DNA from: a bacterium | GTDB lineage: Bacteria > Planctomycetota > Planctomycetia > Isosphaerales > Isosphaeraceae | Reading direction: 5' to 3' | NCBI GenBank assembly: GCA_016125085.1 | Contig: WGMM01000007.1 | Span: 248,001-312,000, forward strand | Length of the DNA: 64,000 nucleotides | Shown: in pieces, positions 1-9,467 of the stretch | How the letters are laid out: the number at the start of each line of letters is the position of its first letter | Numbering within the stretch: the stretch's first letter is position 1 | Position numbers and translations under genes: made by a program | Notes under the pieces: generated by a model | What the model was told of the DNA's origin: nothing | What the model saw: the letters and a program-made list of their open reading frames with translations, nothing else | Databases searched by the model: none

Positions 1-110
1 CACGGCGAATGGACTGGACCGATCGGTCGATCCGGATTAAAAAAGGGGCCTACGCATCGCCAGCGGCGATCGAACAGGTGTCCTCGTTCACCGGCAGGGA
101 GGCCGAAGAG

Positions 111-389
111 GTGAGGAAATCGACTTTGCGGCATCGCGCGCCGCGTATCTTCGTGTCGTTCGGTTTCGCGATAGCGCTTGCGAGCGGCTGCCGCCAGATG
201 CCGGTCGCCGATTACGACAAGCCGGAAGGGACGGACGAGACGTTCGTCGCCGAAAAAACGGACGACACCGTGCCGATCGAGAAGGAACTGGCTGCGCCCA
301 AGGGCTTCTTCAGCCGCAAGGGAGGCCCGACGGCCGCATGGTCCAAAGAGGCACGCGACATCGAACGCTCGCTGGGCGTAGGGCGCTAG
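111..389 (+). CDS. small lipoprotein, hypothetical
   Basis: A 92-residue protein starting at a GTG that follows a GGAGG-like stretch (ggaggccgaagag). An ATG at position 9 is in frame but would put 34 polar residues before the leader. The N-terminus has Arg/Lys, a hydrophobic core (IFVSFGFAIALA) and a lipobox ASGC, so it is probably a lipid-anchored envelope protein. The mature part is short, acidic and then basic, with no domain I recognise. Function unknown; the lipoprotein at 6324 is a second small one of the same general style. Confidence 0.6.
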   Translation: MRKSTLRHRAPRIFVSFGFAIALASGCRQMPVADYDKPEGTDETFVAEKTDDTVPIEKELAAPKGFFSRKGGPTAAWSKEARDIERSLGVGR

Positions 390-484
390 TCGATCGCGTA
401 AGAAAACGTAAAACTGCATCTCTCTAAGTTCCGGTAATGCCCGCGGATCGCCTGCGCGACCCGCGAACGGACTATTCTATCGAC

Positions 485-2281
485 TCATGACTCCAGCTCT
501 TCCCAGCGGGCATAGCTTTCGGCCAGCTTGCCGCGGATGGATTCGGCCCGGGCCGCGGTTTCGCCGATTTCGGCTTTATCGCGTTTGTAGAAAGATGGGT
601 CGGCCATGGTCGCTTCCAGGTCAGCCAGTTCGGCTTCGAGCGTTTCGATCAGCCCTGGCAGGGTTTCCAGTTCACGCTGTTCCTTATTGCTGAGCTTTCG
701 CCTTTTGGGTGTGGCATCCGGCGCGGATGTCGCAACGGCCACGGCCGGTTTGTCGGCTTTGGCGGCGGGCTTCGGAGTTTCGACAGGGGCGGGCCGCTGG
801 CGCAGATAGTCGGTGTAGCCGCCGTCGTACTCTTTCACGCGGCCGTCGTCTTCGATGACGAGCGTGCTGGTCGCGACTTCGTCGACGAAGGCCCGGTCGT
901 GGCTGACGACGAGCACGGTGCCGCTGAAGTCGACGATCAGTGATTCCAGCAGTTCGAGCGTTTCCAGGTCGAGGTCGTTGGTCGGCTCGTCCAGAACCAG
1001 CAAGTTGGCCGGCTGCGTGAAAAGCCGGGCCAGAAGGAGCCGGGAACGTTCGCCGCCGGAGAGGTATTTGACCAGGCTGCGGGCGCGGTCGGGCGTGAAC
1101 AGGAAGTCCTGCAAGTAGCCGATGACGTGGCGTTCCTGACCGTTGACTCGGATCGCCTCGTATTCGCTCACGTTCTTCTGGACGGTCTTTTCGTCGTCCA
1201 GCATCTCCTTGACCTGATCGAAATAGGCGATCTGGAGATTCGTCCCGTGGCGGATCGTGCCGGATTGCGGCGCCATGCGCCCGAGCAGCAGTTTCAACAA
1301 GGTCGTCTTGCCACGACCGTTGGGGCCGATGATGGCGACCTTGTCGCCTCGGAAGATGGTCGTTTCGAGGTCACGCACGATGGGCTTCGACGCGTCGTAA
1401 CCGAACGACACGCCCCGGACTTCGATCACCATCGCGCCCGATTTGTCGCCTTCCTGAATCTCGATCCGGGCGGTTCCCTGCCGTTCGCGCCGTTTGGCCC
1501 GTTCTTCGCGCAGTGACTTCAGGGCACGCACCCGGCCTTCGTTCCGCGTACGGCGAGCCTTGATTCCCTGGCGGATCCAGGCCTCTTCCTGGGCGAGTTT
1601 CTTGTCGAAAAGGGCCTGCTGACGCTCTTCGGCCGCCCACTGCTGCTCACGGCGCAAGAGGAACGTGCGATAGTCGCAGTCCCACGAATGAAGTTTGCCG
1701 CGGTCCAGTTCGACGATGCGCGATGCCAGACGTTCGAGAAACGCACGGTCGTGCGTGACGAAAAGCACGGCTCCGCCGAAGCGCGTCAGGTACTCTTCAA
1801 GCTTGTCGATGGCGTCGATATCGAGGTGGTTGGTCGGTTCGTCGAGCAGCAGCAGGTCGGGTTCGCCCACGAGCGAACGTGCCAGAAGCACGCGCCGTTT
1901 CAGGCCTGAAGAGAGCGTTTCGAACAGGGTCGATCCGTCCAGATCGAGCCGGGAGAGGATCGTCTCCACCAGGTGTTCGACTTCGTGCGGCTCATGAATG
2001 GCGGGATCGCACCCTGTGGCGACGACATCGGCCACGGAGCCGGTGAGGCCTGGCGGTACATCCTGAGGCAGTTGAGCGACTTTGAGGCCCTGGGCCCGCA
2101 CGATTTCGCCTTCGTCGGGCTTCAGGTCTCCGACGACGATTTTCAGCAGGGTCGACTTGCCTTCACCGTTGCGGCCCAGCAGGCAGACGCGATCGCCTCG
2201 GGCGATGGAAAAGTCGGCTTCGTCGAGCAGCTTGGGCCCGCCGAACGTGTGAGAAACCGATTTGAGTGCGATCAGTGTCAT
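485..2281 (-). CDS. uup: ABC-F family ATPase, Uup-like
   Basis: A 598-residue cytoplasmic protein with two ABC ATPase domains and no membrane segments, as in the ABC-F family. The first Walker A is GRNGEGKST (residues 36-44) with Walker B LLLLDEPT (143-150); the second Walker A is GPNGRGKTT (319-327), with a canonical LSGGERSR signature downstream. The first signature reads LSSGLKRR, a slight departure from LSGG. A charged linker lies at about 205-260. The tail after residue 525 (KRRKLSNKEQRELE onwards) matches the coiled-coil DNA/RNA-binding C-terminal domain that separates Uup from EttA. Uup is linked to ribosome-associated functions and to suppression of transposon precise excision. Monocistronic or first gene of a minus-strand pair. 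Confidence 0.9.
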   Translation of the reverse strand: MTLIALKSVSHTFGGPKLLDEADFSIARGDRVCLLGRNGEGKSTLLKIVVGDLKPDEGEIVRAQGLKVAQLPQDVPPGLTGSVADVVATGCDPAIHEPHEVEHLVETILSRLDLDGSTLFETLSSGLKRRVLLARSLVGEPDLLLLDEPTNHLDIDAIDKLEEYLTRFGGAVLFVTHDRAFLERLASRIVELDRGKLHSWDCDYRTFLLRREQQWAAEERQQALFDKKLAQEEAWIRQGIKARRTRNEGRVRALKSLREERAKRRERQGTARIEIQEGDKSGAMVIEVRGVSFGYDASKPIVRDLETTIFRGDKVAIIGPNGRGKTTLLKLLLGRMAPQSGTIRHGTNLQIAYFDQVKEMLDDEKTVQKNVSEYEAIRVNGQERHVIGYLQDFLFTPDRARSLVKYLSGGERSRLLLARLFTQPANLLVLDEPTNDLDLETLELLESLIVDFSGTVLVVSHDRAFVDEVATSTLVIEDDGRVKEYDGGYTDYLRQRPAPVETPKPAAKADKPAVAVATSAPDATPKRRKLSNKEQRELETLPGLIETLEAELADLEATMADPSFYKRDKAEIGETAARAESIRGKLAESYARWEELES

Positions 2282-2510
2282 GTGCGTTTCGAAGTCATTC
2301 AGGAGATCGATTCAGGGCCGGGACCGATTTTCGCCTTACGGGTGCCGTTTCGACAAGTAGCGGAAGCCATTCGTGTCGGGCCGTCGGCAATTGCGGAAGT
2401 TCGATCGGAACCATGGCAGCACGCACAGCGACGTGTGATCATGGCGATCGAATCGAATCGATCGGTTGACAGGCAAGACTCCCGAGTTCGAAACCAGGCT
2501 GCGATTCGCG

Positions 2511-3764
2511 TCACTTGCGGGCATTCGTGTCGTACGACGCATGGTTTTTTCGTCTTCGGGTCAAACCTGCCTTTTCTCGCCAGGATTTCGCCAGTTTTTT
2601 CGGATCCGGCCGAGTTCGAAGACGGTCGACGCGTACGCTCGGGACCGGATCGGCAACTGCCGTCGACCCATTTCGCAATAGCGACGCATCATCCTTATTG
2701 ACATCGTCTTGCAGCGGATCCGGAGCGGTCTTCGAACTGCTCTCGCAGGCGTTTCTGGCATGAGTTTCGTGGGTGTGAGGGAGACTTTCGCCACGGGATT
2801 GCGGCAGCGGCTTTGCGGAACGCATGTCTCGCAGCGCCCTGCCTTTGATGAGTGCCAGGAGCCGTCGTTCGATTTTCTCGGCACGGTTTTCGGCTGAGGT
2901 GAGATAGCGCCTGATCAGACGGGTTTCACGAACATCGGAAGCATCGCCCATCGGATGTCCGGGCATGACTTCGGCACATCGGGCACGCTCGCGCACATGG
3001 ATGGCCTGGGCTTTCTCGACGAGTCCGGCCGCGCGTTCGAGCTGTTCTTCAGCCAGGGTCTTCAAAAAGGAACGGGCATGCTCTTCGGTCTGCGTGCCGA
3101 TCAGGAAATCGTGCGCCCTGTCGAGATCGTCGTCGAACGAGGCCAGATCTTCGCGGCCTGCACGACTGTCGTGCACCCACTTTTCGATAGCGGCCCTCGG
3201 CTCGGCGGAAAGTGCGATGAAGGCACTCATGATACGGCCCCGGTCGACGTCGACCCGATCGACCCGCCAGTCGCTGCCGAGGGCCATGATCATTTCCCTG
3301 ATCTGCTCGCAAGTGATCGATACGCCCGACTCGATAGCATCGACGATGCACTTCCAGAGGTCTTTGAGGAAGGTGGCCGAAAGCCGGGTCTGGCCAAAAA
3401 CTCCCTGCATGAGTTGGGGTGAAGCGCGCCATGCTTTCAGGTCGTTCGCGAATCGCTGCGATTCGCCGCGGTCGTACAGTTCCTCGACATGGATGCGCTG
3501 CCAGCGGAGCCGTTCGTCCCAGGCGGCCTGGGTTTCTTCGAGCCGGGCCTGGGCGATGGCGAGGCGATCGACGAGCTGCGATTCCCCGGTCGATTCCGGC
3601 TGATGAATCTCGATGAGTTCCTGGCGGATCTCATGCACGCGCCGGGCAAGTTCTTCGGAGACGTATCGCCTGGCGGTGAGTCCATGTTGGAGTGCGTTCG
3701 GACGAAACGATGAAAACGACTCGTCTGTCACGACCTTTTCGAATTCGAGATTCTGGATTGTCAT
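2511..3764 (-). CDS. hypothetical protein with NALQHGLTA motif
   Basis: A 417-residue protein, predicted cytoplasmic and highly charged. The start at ATG 3764 is preferred because GGAGCG sits 8-12 bases upstream and the in-frame extension to 3863 reads as low-quality sequence. Near the N-terminus is FRPNALQHGLTARRYV, a motif of the NA(x)KHG type that recurs in planctomycete hypothetical proteins. The middle is alpha-helical (several stretches resembling coiled coil, e.g. LAEEQLERAAGLVEKAQ) and the C-terminal 110 residues are basic and low in structure (ending TRRRKNHASYDTNARK). Function unknown. It shares a 390-base divergent region with the glycosyltransferase at 4155. Confidence 0.65.
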   Translation of the reverse strand: MTIQNLEFEKVVTDESFSSFRPNALQHGLTARRYVSEELARRVHEIRQELIEIHQPESTGESQLVDRLAIAQARLEETQAAWDERLRWQRIHVEELYDRGESQRFANDLKAWRASPQLMQGVFGQTRLSATFLKDLWKCIVDAIESGVSITCEQIREMIMALGSDWRVDRVDVDRGRIMSAFIALSAEPRAAIEKWVHDSRAGREDLASFDDDLDRAHDFLIGTQTEEHARSFLKTLAEEQLERAAGLVEKAQAIHVRERARCAEVMPGHPMGDASDVRETRLIRRYLTSAENRAEKIERRLLALIKGRALRDMRSAKPLPQSRGESLPHTHETHARNACESSSKTAPDPLQDDVNKDDASLLRNGSTAVADPVPSVRVDRLRTRPDPKKLAKSWREKAGLTRRRKNHASYDTNARK

Positions 3765-4154
3765 TTTCGGCGTTCGCTCCAGCACGGGTGGTTTTGACTT
3801 GAAACTTCGAAGCGGGTTATGGCGATCGATCGAGACAAGCGGCTCATCGTCTCTATCCGGCATTCGAAGAGAATCGAATCGGCGAAACCCGGCGAGGATT
3901 CGAAATGCGTGCCGGTCTTGACCGACGTTCGTTTCATGGAATTTGTAAGGGGGAGACGAATCGATCAGGATGCAGGCGATCCGGAGTTGAGCATCGTCGG
4001 ACGGTTACGAATCTCAATTCCGCCGATACAATCCGAAACTGTCGAAGCGAGTTTTCGTCGTCAATATATGAACGTCATGCAAGCGGTCTCCAATGAATCC
4101 CGGTGCGCCGCATCGACACGTCGAACCCAACACCCGAATTTCTCAGGCCCCGCG
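3765..4154. other. divergent intergenic region
   Basis: 390 bases between two divergent genes. Both neighbouring reading frames remain open into it, but without a ribosome site or plausible protein sequence. It should hold both promoters; I see no clear consensus -35/-10 pair or repeat. Confidence 0.4.
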
Positions 4155-6098
4155 ATGACGAACTCGAAACTGATCCGGATCGCCGAAAAGCTCAGCATCT
4201 CTGGTGGTCTGCCGGCGATTTGCTTCTTGCTGGCGGCACATTTCGCATTTCTGGCCCTGTTTTTCGAGCCGGCGATTTCGACGCCTGATGCCAACGGCTA
4301 TCTGGCCCAGGCGCGGCTGATCGCCGAGAACGGCAGGTCGGACATCGTCGTCGAAAATCCGGCGCAGTATGTGGGCGACCACTGGATGAAAGTCGCCGAC
4401 GGACACTATTACGGCCAGTATCCGCCCGGTTTGCCCGCTGTGCTGGCTGTGGTTTACCGCTGGATTTCGCCGAACGCCAGCCTGTGGGTGATCCCGGCCA
4501 TGGGCACTCTGAGCCTGATGGCGATCTTTCTGGTGGTACGCGAATGGGCTGGGGCTTTCTGGGGTATCGCGGCCGCCGTGCTGATGTTCTTCAACCCCTA
4601 TGCGAACGCCCATGCCCTGGGGGCCGATTCGCACACGGCCGTGTGCTTTTTCCTGCTCTGGGGCTTGTATGGCCTGGTGCGGTGGGAGCGTTCGAAGGCC
4701 GCGGGCTGGGCCATTCTGGCCGGATTGTGCCTGGGCATGATCCCGACGATTCGCTATGCCGAGGCATTGTTCATCGTCGCGGCGGCAATCTTCGTCCTGA
4801 TGAACTGGCGACCGGCGGACGGCTACAGAAGCCTGATCGCCGGCATACTGGCGGCATGCGTGCCGATGGGGGCTCTGGCGGTCCGCAATCAGAGAGCCTT
4901 CGGCGCCTTCTGGCGCACAGGCTACAGCGTATCGGGCGAGCAGACGGGCTTCGCGCTGTCGTATTTCGTTCGATACGCCCTGCCTTACATTGCGATGCTC
5001 TTCGGAATCGGCGTGTTCGTGGTCTGGATTTTCGGGCTTCGCGGGCTGGCGAAACTGACGCGAAATCGCGAGACGTGGAAGCGCGGCACGCTGCTCGTGC
5101 TGCTGGTCGTGCCGGTGACGTTGCTGTATTTCGCCTATTACTTCCCGGCCAATCCGAAGAACATGCGGTTCTTCCTGCCCACGTTCTATATCTATGCGAT
5201 TGCCGCCTGCTATTCCCTGGCGATCGACATGAAATCGGACCCGGCGCGAACTGTCCGATACGCCAAATGGCTTCTAGCCCTGAACCTGTTGTGGGGGCTG
5301 CCGTTTTCGATCGCCGAACTGATGCCCCTGCGACGCGACAACGCCGAGCTGGCGCGAATCACGACCGAATTGAAGCGAACGGTACCGCCGGGCAGCGTCC
5401 TGATCGCCCAGCGCGGTGTGCAGCAGCATCTGGATTTCGTCGGCGGCTGGGATCTTGCCCCGATTGAGGGTTTTTACCGGCAGCCTAGACCGGATCGCCC
5501 GTTGGGGCCGCAGATGTTCGAGGGTGGCGGTCGCGGCCGGGGAATGGGCCCGGAAGGCCGGCCGCCCATGCGTCGTGAAGGGGGCGATGGCCAGGCCCAG
5601 ATGCCGCCGGAGCGGGCGAACGCGTTTCGCGATGATCTGTCGATTTGGTCGGGCGGAAACCGCGAGATTTACGTTCTGGCGAGTTCCTCGGAATGGAAGG
5701 CGCTTCAGGAGAGATTCGGCGACAGGGATTCGTTCGTCGAAAAGGGTGTGATCGAGGTGTCGTCCGGCAGGCATGGCAGGCCGGGCCCGCCAGGATTCGG
5801 ACCGCCGAACGACTTCGACGCCGGGAAGCAGGGCCGATTTCGGGACGACGAGCCGAAGCGAAAGCGAGACTTCGGGAAACAGGGTGGCCGCGGATTTTTC
5901 GGCCGGATGTTCGGCCCGCCTGGCCCCCCGCACGAATTCGCCAAAGAGGGCAGGGGCGGACCGATGCGGAAAGGCGGCCGGGGCGGCCCCGGCGGTGGAG
6001 GAGGCCCTGCACGGTTCGAACCGCCGACCGACGGGAAACTGCTGATCATTCAGTGGAAGCTGAATACCGCGAAAGACCTGGTGACTCAGGCGGAATGA
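4155..6098 (+). CDS. GT-C type membrane glycosyltransferase with Gly/Pro/Arg-rich tail
   Basis: A 647-residue polytopic protein. I start it at ATG 4155 (MTNSKLIRI) because the first membrane helix follows directly; the frame is open back to 3819 but the extension is poor sequence. About ten or more hydrophobic helices fill residues 15-400. After TM1 comes an acidic loop ISTPDANGYLAQARLI; an early lumenal acidic motif is typical of ArnT/PMT-like GT-C enzymes that move sugars from polyprenyl phosphate. GQYPPGLPAVLA is also typical of the family. From about residue 435 the protein becomes hydrophilic with long Gly/Arg/Pro-rich runs (GGGRGRGMGPEGRPPMR; GRMFGPPGPPHEF), interrupted by a folded-looking piece (GNREIYVLASSSEWKAL). 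The low-complexity tail is unusual for this family. Substrate unknown. Confidence 0.75.
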   Translation: MTNSKLIRIAEKLSISGGLPAICFLLAAHFAFLALFFEPAISTPDANGYLAQARLIAENGRSDIVVENPAQYVGDHWMKVADGHYYGQYPPGLPAVLAVVYRWISPNASLWVIPAMGTLSLMAIFLVVREWAGAFWGIAAAVLMFFNPYANAHALGADSHTAVCFFLLWGLYGLVRWERSKAAGWAILAGLCLGMIPTIRYAEALFIVAAAIFVLMNWRPADGYRSLIAGILAACVPMGALAVRNQRAFGAFWRTGYSVSGEQTGFALSYFVRYALPYIAMLFGIGVFVVWIFGLRGLAKLTRNRETWKRGTLLVLLVVPVTLLYFAYYFPANPKNMRFFLPTFYIYAIAACYSLAIDMKSDPARTVRYAKWLLALNLLWGLPFSIAELMPLRRDNAELARITTELKRTVPPGSVLIAQRGVQQHLDFVGGWDLAPIEGFYRQPRPDRPLGPQMFEGGGRGRGMGPEGRPPMRREGGDGQAQMPPERANAFRDDLSIWSGGNREIYVLASSSEWKALQERFGDRDSFVEKGVIEVSSGRHGRPGPPGFGPPNDFDAGKQGRFRDDEPKRKRDFGKQGGRGFFGRMFGPPGPPHEFAKEGRGGPMRKGGRGGPGGGGGPARFEPPTDGKLLIIQWKLNTAKDLVTQAE

Positions 6099-6323
6099 AG
6101 GCATGGCCGGAATGATGGCGAGAGAAACGGCTTTCGCAGGATTCCGGCGTAACCTGAAGAGTTCGTCGGCGAGATTCAGGAGTCCGACATTTCGGATTCT
6201 GTCAAGTCGGGCCTGGCTTCGGACGATTCAGAATGTAGGAATTGTTCCGATCAGCAGGAGCGATCGGCCCGAAGCGACGGAGTGACCGCGCTGGGCCGCC
6301 TTCTCGCCATGGAGGGTGACACC

Positions 6324-6749
6324 ATGCTCGCTAAGGTTTTGGGCCGGTTGCGTGACCTCAAGCAAAGCCGGAATGCCTGGATGGCTTCCGCCGCGCTGGC
6401 CGCACTCAGCATTTCGACGGGTTGTCAGGTGGAATACGCGGGCATGACATTGCCCTCGGGCAAATATTTCCATGACGACGTCCAGTACTTCAATCCCGGA
6501 CCGAAGTTCCCCTATGCCAACACGATGGCGGCCACTCAGCGTGCCCGCATGAAGGCCATGGGAATCGACGTTCCGGCTCCGACCGGCGGACGCGTGATTA
6601 CGCCGCCCGTTCCGCCAGGCGATGTCGACCCGGTTCGCAATGCTCCGGGCAACTTCCAGAACTTCGAGGAGCCCGGTGCTTCTCCGGCTGGACGTGACGA
6701 CATCCCGGCCGCTCCGGTTCCGGGCGGCGGATTCTCTTCGCCCAACTGA
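6324..6749 (+). CDS. small lipoprotein, hypothetical
   Basis: A 141-residue protein with start ATG 6324 preceded by GGAGGGTGACACC, a strong ribosome site. The leader is MLAKVLGRLRDLKQSRNAWM followed by a hydrophobic run ending in STGC, a lipobox. The mature protein has a YFHDDVQYFNPGPKFPYAN segment, then a Pro/Gly-rich tail. Such short Pro-rich lipoproteins of unknown role are common in planctomycetes. It stands alone, followed by two tandem hairpins. Confidence 0.65.
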   Translation: MLAKVLGRLRDLKQSRNAWMASAALAALSISTGCQVEYAGMTLPSGKYFHDDVQYFNPGPKFPYANTMAATQRARMKAMGIDVPAPTGGRVITPPVPPGDVDPVRNAPGNFQNFEEPGASPAGRDDIPAAPVPGGGFSSPN

Positions 6750-6774
6750 TATCGTCACGGATCGCTTGCGATTC

Positions 6775-6818
6775 TCGGGACCCGTAGCGACGTAAGTCGT
6801 AAGCTCAACGGGTCCCGA
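6775..6818. terminator. hairpin after lipoprotein gene
   Basis: TCGGGACCCGT (6775-6785) pairs with ACGGGTCCCGA (6808-6818), 11 base pairs, with a smaller inner hairpin CGAC-GTAA-GTCG. It lies 26 bases after the lipoprotein stop. Only a weak T tract follows. Confidence 0.5.
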
Positions 6819-6833
6819 ATGACTTTCGAATCT

Positions 6834-6870
6834 CGCACCGGCTATCGGACAACTTCCGAAAGCCGGTGCG
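6834..6870. terminator. second hairpin, possible bidirectional terminator
   Basis: CGCACCGGCT (6834-6843) pairs with AGCCGGTGCG (6861-6870), with an inner TCGGA/TCCGA pairing, followed by ATTTCGTTTTC. It lies between the ends of two convergent genes (6749 and 6936). Confidence 0.55.
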
Positions 6871-6935
6871 ATTTCGTTTTCACTTTCACTTTCGCTTTCG
6901 AATACGAAAAGGAGGACACCGGTTCGTTCGGACCA

Positions 6936-7862
6936 TCATTTCAGGCGATGCCGGCGGAAAAAGTCCCAGATCAGATCGTTCGCCGAAATCGAACGAGAGG
7001 ATTTGCCAACGAATCGAATCGGCGCGCTTCGGCCTGGCCAGGTATGGCCACCTTCTTCCAGCACAATGAGCACGACCGAAGTTCCATCCTTGCCGCCGGC
7101 GTAGGTTTTGCGCACGACTTTCATATCGTCGCCTTCTTTCGAAATCACTTCGACATCGGGTTCGGGCTCGCATCGGTCGATTCGGACCCAGGTCATGACC
7201 GAATCCTCGACACCCTGGAATTTCATGAACGCCGGGAATTTGGCGTCAGGCCCTTCATAGGGAACGATGCGATCCTTCCGCCCGTGAATGTGCAGAACAG
7301 GCACCGGCCGCTTCGGCTCGCTTTTGTCGATCGCGATCGTGCCGGCCACCGGCGCGATGGCCGCGATCCGGTCCGAAAGCTCGGCGGCCAGCCGATAGCA
7401 CATCATGCCGCCGTTGCTCATGCCGCAGGCGTAAACCCTTTTTTCGTCAATGGATAGAAGTTTCGCCAGGTCGTCCAGCATGGCGGAAACGAAAGCGACA
7501 TCGTCGGGCCGGTTTTCGGCCATTCGCCCGGTAAATCCACCCGCGTTCCAGGTCAGGAACGATCCGGTACCGGTACCGCTCGGGTAGACGACGATGAATC
7601 CTTCGCGATCGGCGGTTTCGTTCAAACCGGTGAATTTGACCATCATCGCGCCGTTCATCGCCGCGCCGTGGAATGCAAGGACCACAGGCACAGGCCGCGC
7701 GGGATCATACTTCGGCGGAACGTGCACGATGTATTGACGCTTGCGATTGCCGTGATCGATCGACCGGGCATGATCGCCCGGGCCGAGACGTTCGACGGCT
7801 TCCTGCGCCATCACAGCCGAAGCCAGGAACAATGTCAAAGCGAACGCAAACCATGATCGCAT
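6936..7862 (-). CDS. secreted PHB depolymerase-like esterase (LpqC/COG3509 family)
   Basis: A 308-residue alpha/beta hydrolase with a clear signal peptide (MRSWFAFALTLFLASAVMAQ). The catalytic triad can be read: Ser149 in GMSNGG, Asp197 in HGRKDRIV, and His273 in GGHTWPG. The oxyanion region is AFHGAAMNG. The family hydrolyses short polyester or feruloyl-type esters; the actual substrate cannot be told. Length is normal for the family. Divergent from the glycerophosphodiesterase gene with 188 bases between the starts. Confidence 0.8.
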   Translation of the reverse strand: MRSWFAFALTLFLASAVMAQEAVERLGPGDHARSIDHGNRKRQYIVHVPPKYDPARPVPVVLAFHGAAMNGAMMVKFTGLNETADREGFIVVYPSGTGTGSFLTWNAGGFTGRMAENRPDDVAFVSAMLDDLAKLLSIDEKRVYACGMSNGGMMCYRLAAELSDRIAAIAPVAGTIAIDKSEPKRPVPVLHIHGRKDRIVPYEGPDAKFPAFMKFQGVEDSVMTWVRIDRCEPEPDVEVISKEGDDMKVVRKTYAGGKDGTSVVLIVLEEGGHTWPGRSAPIRFVGKSSRSISANDLIWDFFRRHRLK

Positions 7863-8050
7863 CGATGCTTCGCTCCGAAATCACGAACGGCCAAGAAATC
7901 GCGTCGTCGAACGATCCGCACATTTCCTCGAACCAATTTCATTTTACCCGGATTCGCTCGCGTGCTACAGTCGCCAGAGATGGAACCGGCTCCATCGAAC
8001 GGTTCCCGAACGGAAACGGCTTTCGCAAACCATTCACAGGTGCAAGTGCC

Positions 8051-8875
8051 GTGGTGTGCATTCGGCGAATCGCGGTGGTATTCGGACTGGCTGCCCTGAT
8101 CGCGCCGCTGAGAGCCGCGGAACCCGCGAGACCGGCGATCGTGGCACACCGGGGGCTGCTCAAACACGCTCCTGAGAATACGCTTGCGAACTTCAGAGCC
8201 TGTATCGAGCTGGGTCTGGGGTTCGAATTCGACGTCGCCCGGACAAGCGACGGGCATCTCGTCTGCATCCACGACGACACGGTTGACCGGACGACGAACG
8301 GCCAGGGAAAAGTCGCGGAAATGACGCTGGAGCGTCTTCAGGCACTCGATGCCGGAAGCTGGTTCGACCCAAAATTCGCAGGCCAGAAAGTGCCGACGAT
8401 CGACGAAGTGCTCGCCCTGATCGCATCGGTCCCGGAGTCGGGGGCGGTTTACGCCGCGGATCTGAAGGCCGCCCAAGTCGAGGAAGAGGTCGTGAAAAAG
8501 GCCGAAAGGCTCGGAATCCTGAACCGGATTCTGTTCATCGGCCGCACGATTTCGAACCAGGAGGTCCGTTCGAAAATCAAGCGAACATCCATGCATGCAC
8601 AGACGGCCGTTGTCGTGAACGATCCCGGAGAGTTCGTTACGGCCCTGAACGCACCGCACAGCGACTGGGCCTATTTTCGCTATCTTCCGTCATCGAAAGA
8701 GGTTCAGGCCGTTCATGATCGGGGAGGCAAGACATTCGTAGCCGGTGCGACGGTCGCCGGAAAATTGCCCGAGAACTGGCTGCGAGCCGCCGAAGCCGGG
8801 ATCGACGCGATCCTGACCGATGAGCCGCTGGATCTGGCCGAAATACTCAGGAAGCCTCGAAAACCAGGCCGTTGA
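8051..8875 (+). CDS. exported glycerophosphodiester phosphodiesterase
   Basis: A 274-residue protein. I choose GTG 8051 because the residues that follow form a signal peptide (IRRIAVVFGLAALIAPLRAAEP); upstream ATGs in the same frame would add poor sequence overlapping the divergent gene. GDPD family motifs are in order: AHRG (His33), PENT (Glu42), the metal pair FEFD (Glu59, Asp61) and IHDDTVDRTT (His74). The enzyme cleaves glycerophosphodiesters to glycerol-3-phosphate and an alcohol, here in the periplasm. The C-terminal strand IDAILTDEPLDL is also typical. A glycerophosphodiesterase next to an esterase suits lipid salvage. Confidence 0.85.
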   Translation: MVCIRRIAVVFGLAALIAPLRAAEPARPAIVAHRGLLKHAPENTLANFRACIELGLGFEFDVARTSDGHLVCIHDDTVDRTTNGQGKVAEMTLERLQALDAGSWFDPKFAGQKVPTIDEVLALIASVPESGAVYAADLKAAQVEEEVVKKAERLGILNRILFIGRTISNQEVRSKIKRTSMHAQTAVVVNDPGEFVTALNAPHSDWAYFRYLPSSKEVQAVHDRGGKTFVAGATVAGKLPENWLRAAEAGIDAILTDEPLDLAEILRKPRKPGR

Positions 8876-8927
8876 ACGAAATCGGTTCGGAAGTCCGAAA
8901 CAGGAGGCAGGAATCCCTACCAAAGAA

Positions 8928-8957
8928 AATGCCGCCACTTCGAAAAGTGGCGGCATT
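8928..8957 (-). terminator. rho-independent terminator of the tRNA-Ser gene
   Basis: A perfect 13-bp stem (AATGCCGCCACTT at 8928-8940 with AAGTGGCGGCATT at 8945-8957) closes a CGAA loop. Read on the minus strand it ends in ATTTTCTTT, a good T tract, 7 bases after the tRNA 3' end. Confidence 0.85.
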
Positions 8958-8963
8958 CGTGTA

Positions 8964-9052
8964 CGGAGAGAGCGGGATTCGAACCCGCGGAACCGGTTTC
9001 CCAGTTCAACAGTTTAGCAAACTGTCGCTTTCGACCACTCAGCCATCTCTCC
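8964..9052 (-). tRNA. tRNA-Ser (anticodon GCT)
   Basis: On the minus strand the sequence folds as a class II tRNA: acceptor GGAGAGA pairs with TCTCTCC, discriminator G, D-arm GGCTGAGTGGTCGAAAGC, anticodon stem-loop ACAGTTTGCTAAACTGT with GCT in the loop, a long variable arm (GAACTGGGAAACCGGTTC region) and T-arm CGGGTTCGAATCCCG. It reads serine codons AGC and AGU. The CCA end is not encoded. Confidence 0.95.
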
Positions 9053-9063
9053 TGACCATTCCA

Positions 9064-9092
9064 ATCATATAGCGAATCGCGGGACCGGTCAA
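9064..9092 (-). promoter_or_regulatory. sigma70-like promoter of tRNA-Ser
   Basis: On the minus strand TTGACC (9092-9087), a 17-base spacer and TATGAT (9069-9064) form a near-consensus promoter. The expected transcription start is about 5 bases before the tRNA 5' end. Confidence 0.65.
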
Positions 9093-9467
9093 GCGAACCT
9101 CGGCCCTGCAAGCTTCGGGCGGCAAACCGGTTTTCGACGGTTTCCCGCCGAGTCCCTGGCTGACTCGCCCGCGCCGATTGGCTCATGAAAACATCGGCAG
9201 ACAACTGCCTGTCGCTTGACTCGGATTTCGCCGAAACCGATTCGCATTGGTCGGGATTTCGATCGGGAATCTCCGCAAAGATCGCTGAGCGTGCTGGATT
9301 TGTGACCTGCCGAGGACCGCGGATTCCGATCTGGACAAAACCGGCCGAATCGGTTCTAGTCGAGTTCTGATCATGATGCCGCGGGGTGTTCGGACGCGCC
9401 GGAGAGTGCCGTGGTTCATGTCTCGTCCATTCGATCGATACGATCGGCCTGGGGAAAGGATCACTCC
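9093..9467. other. intergenic region without a gene
   Basis: About 375 bases between the tRNA promoter and the ceramidase start. Short open frames here lack ribosome sites and look like composition noise. It must hold the ceramidase promoter, which I cannot place. Confidence 0.35.
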
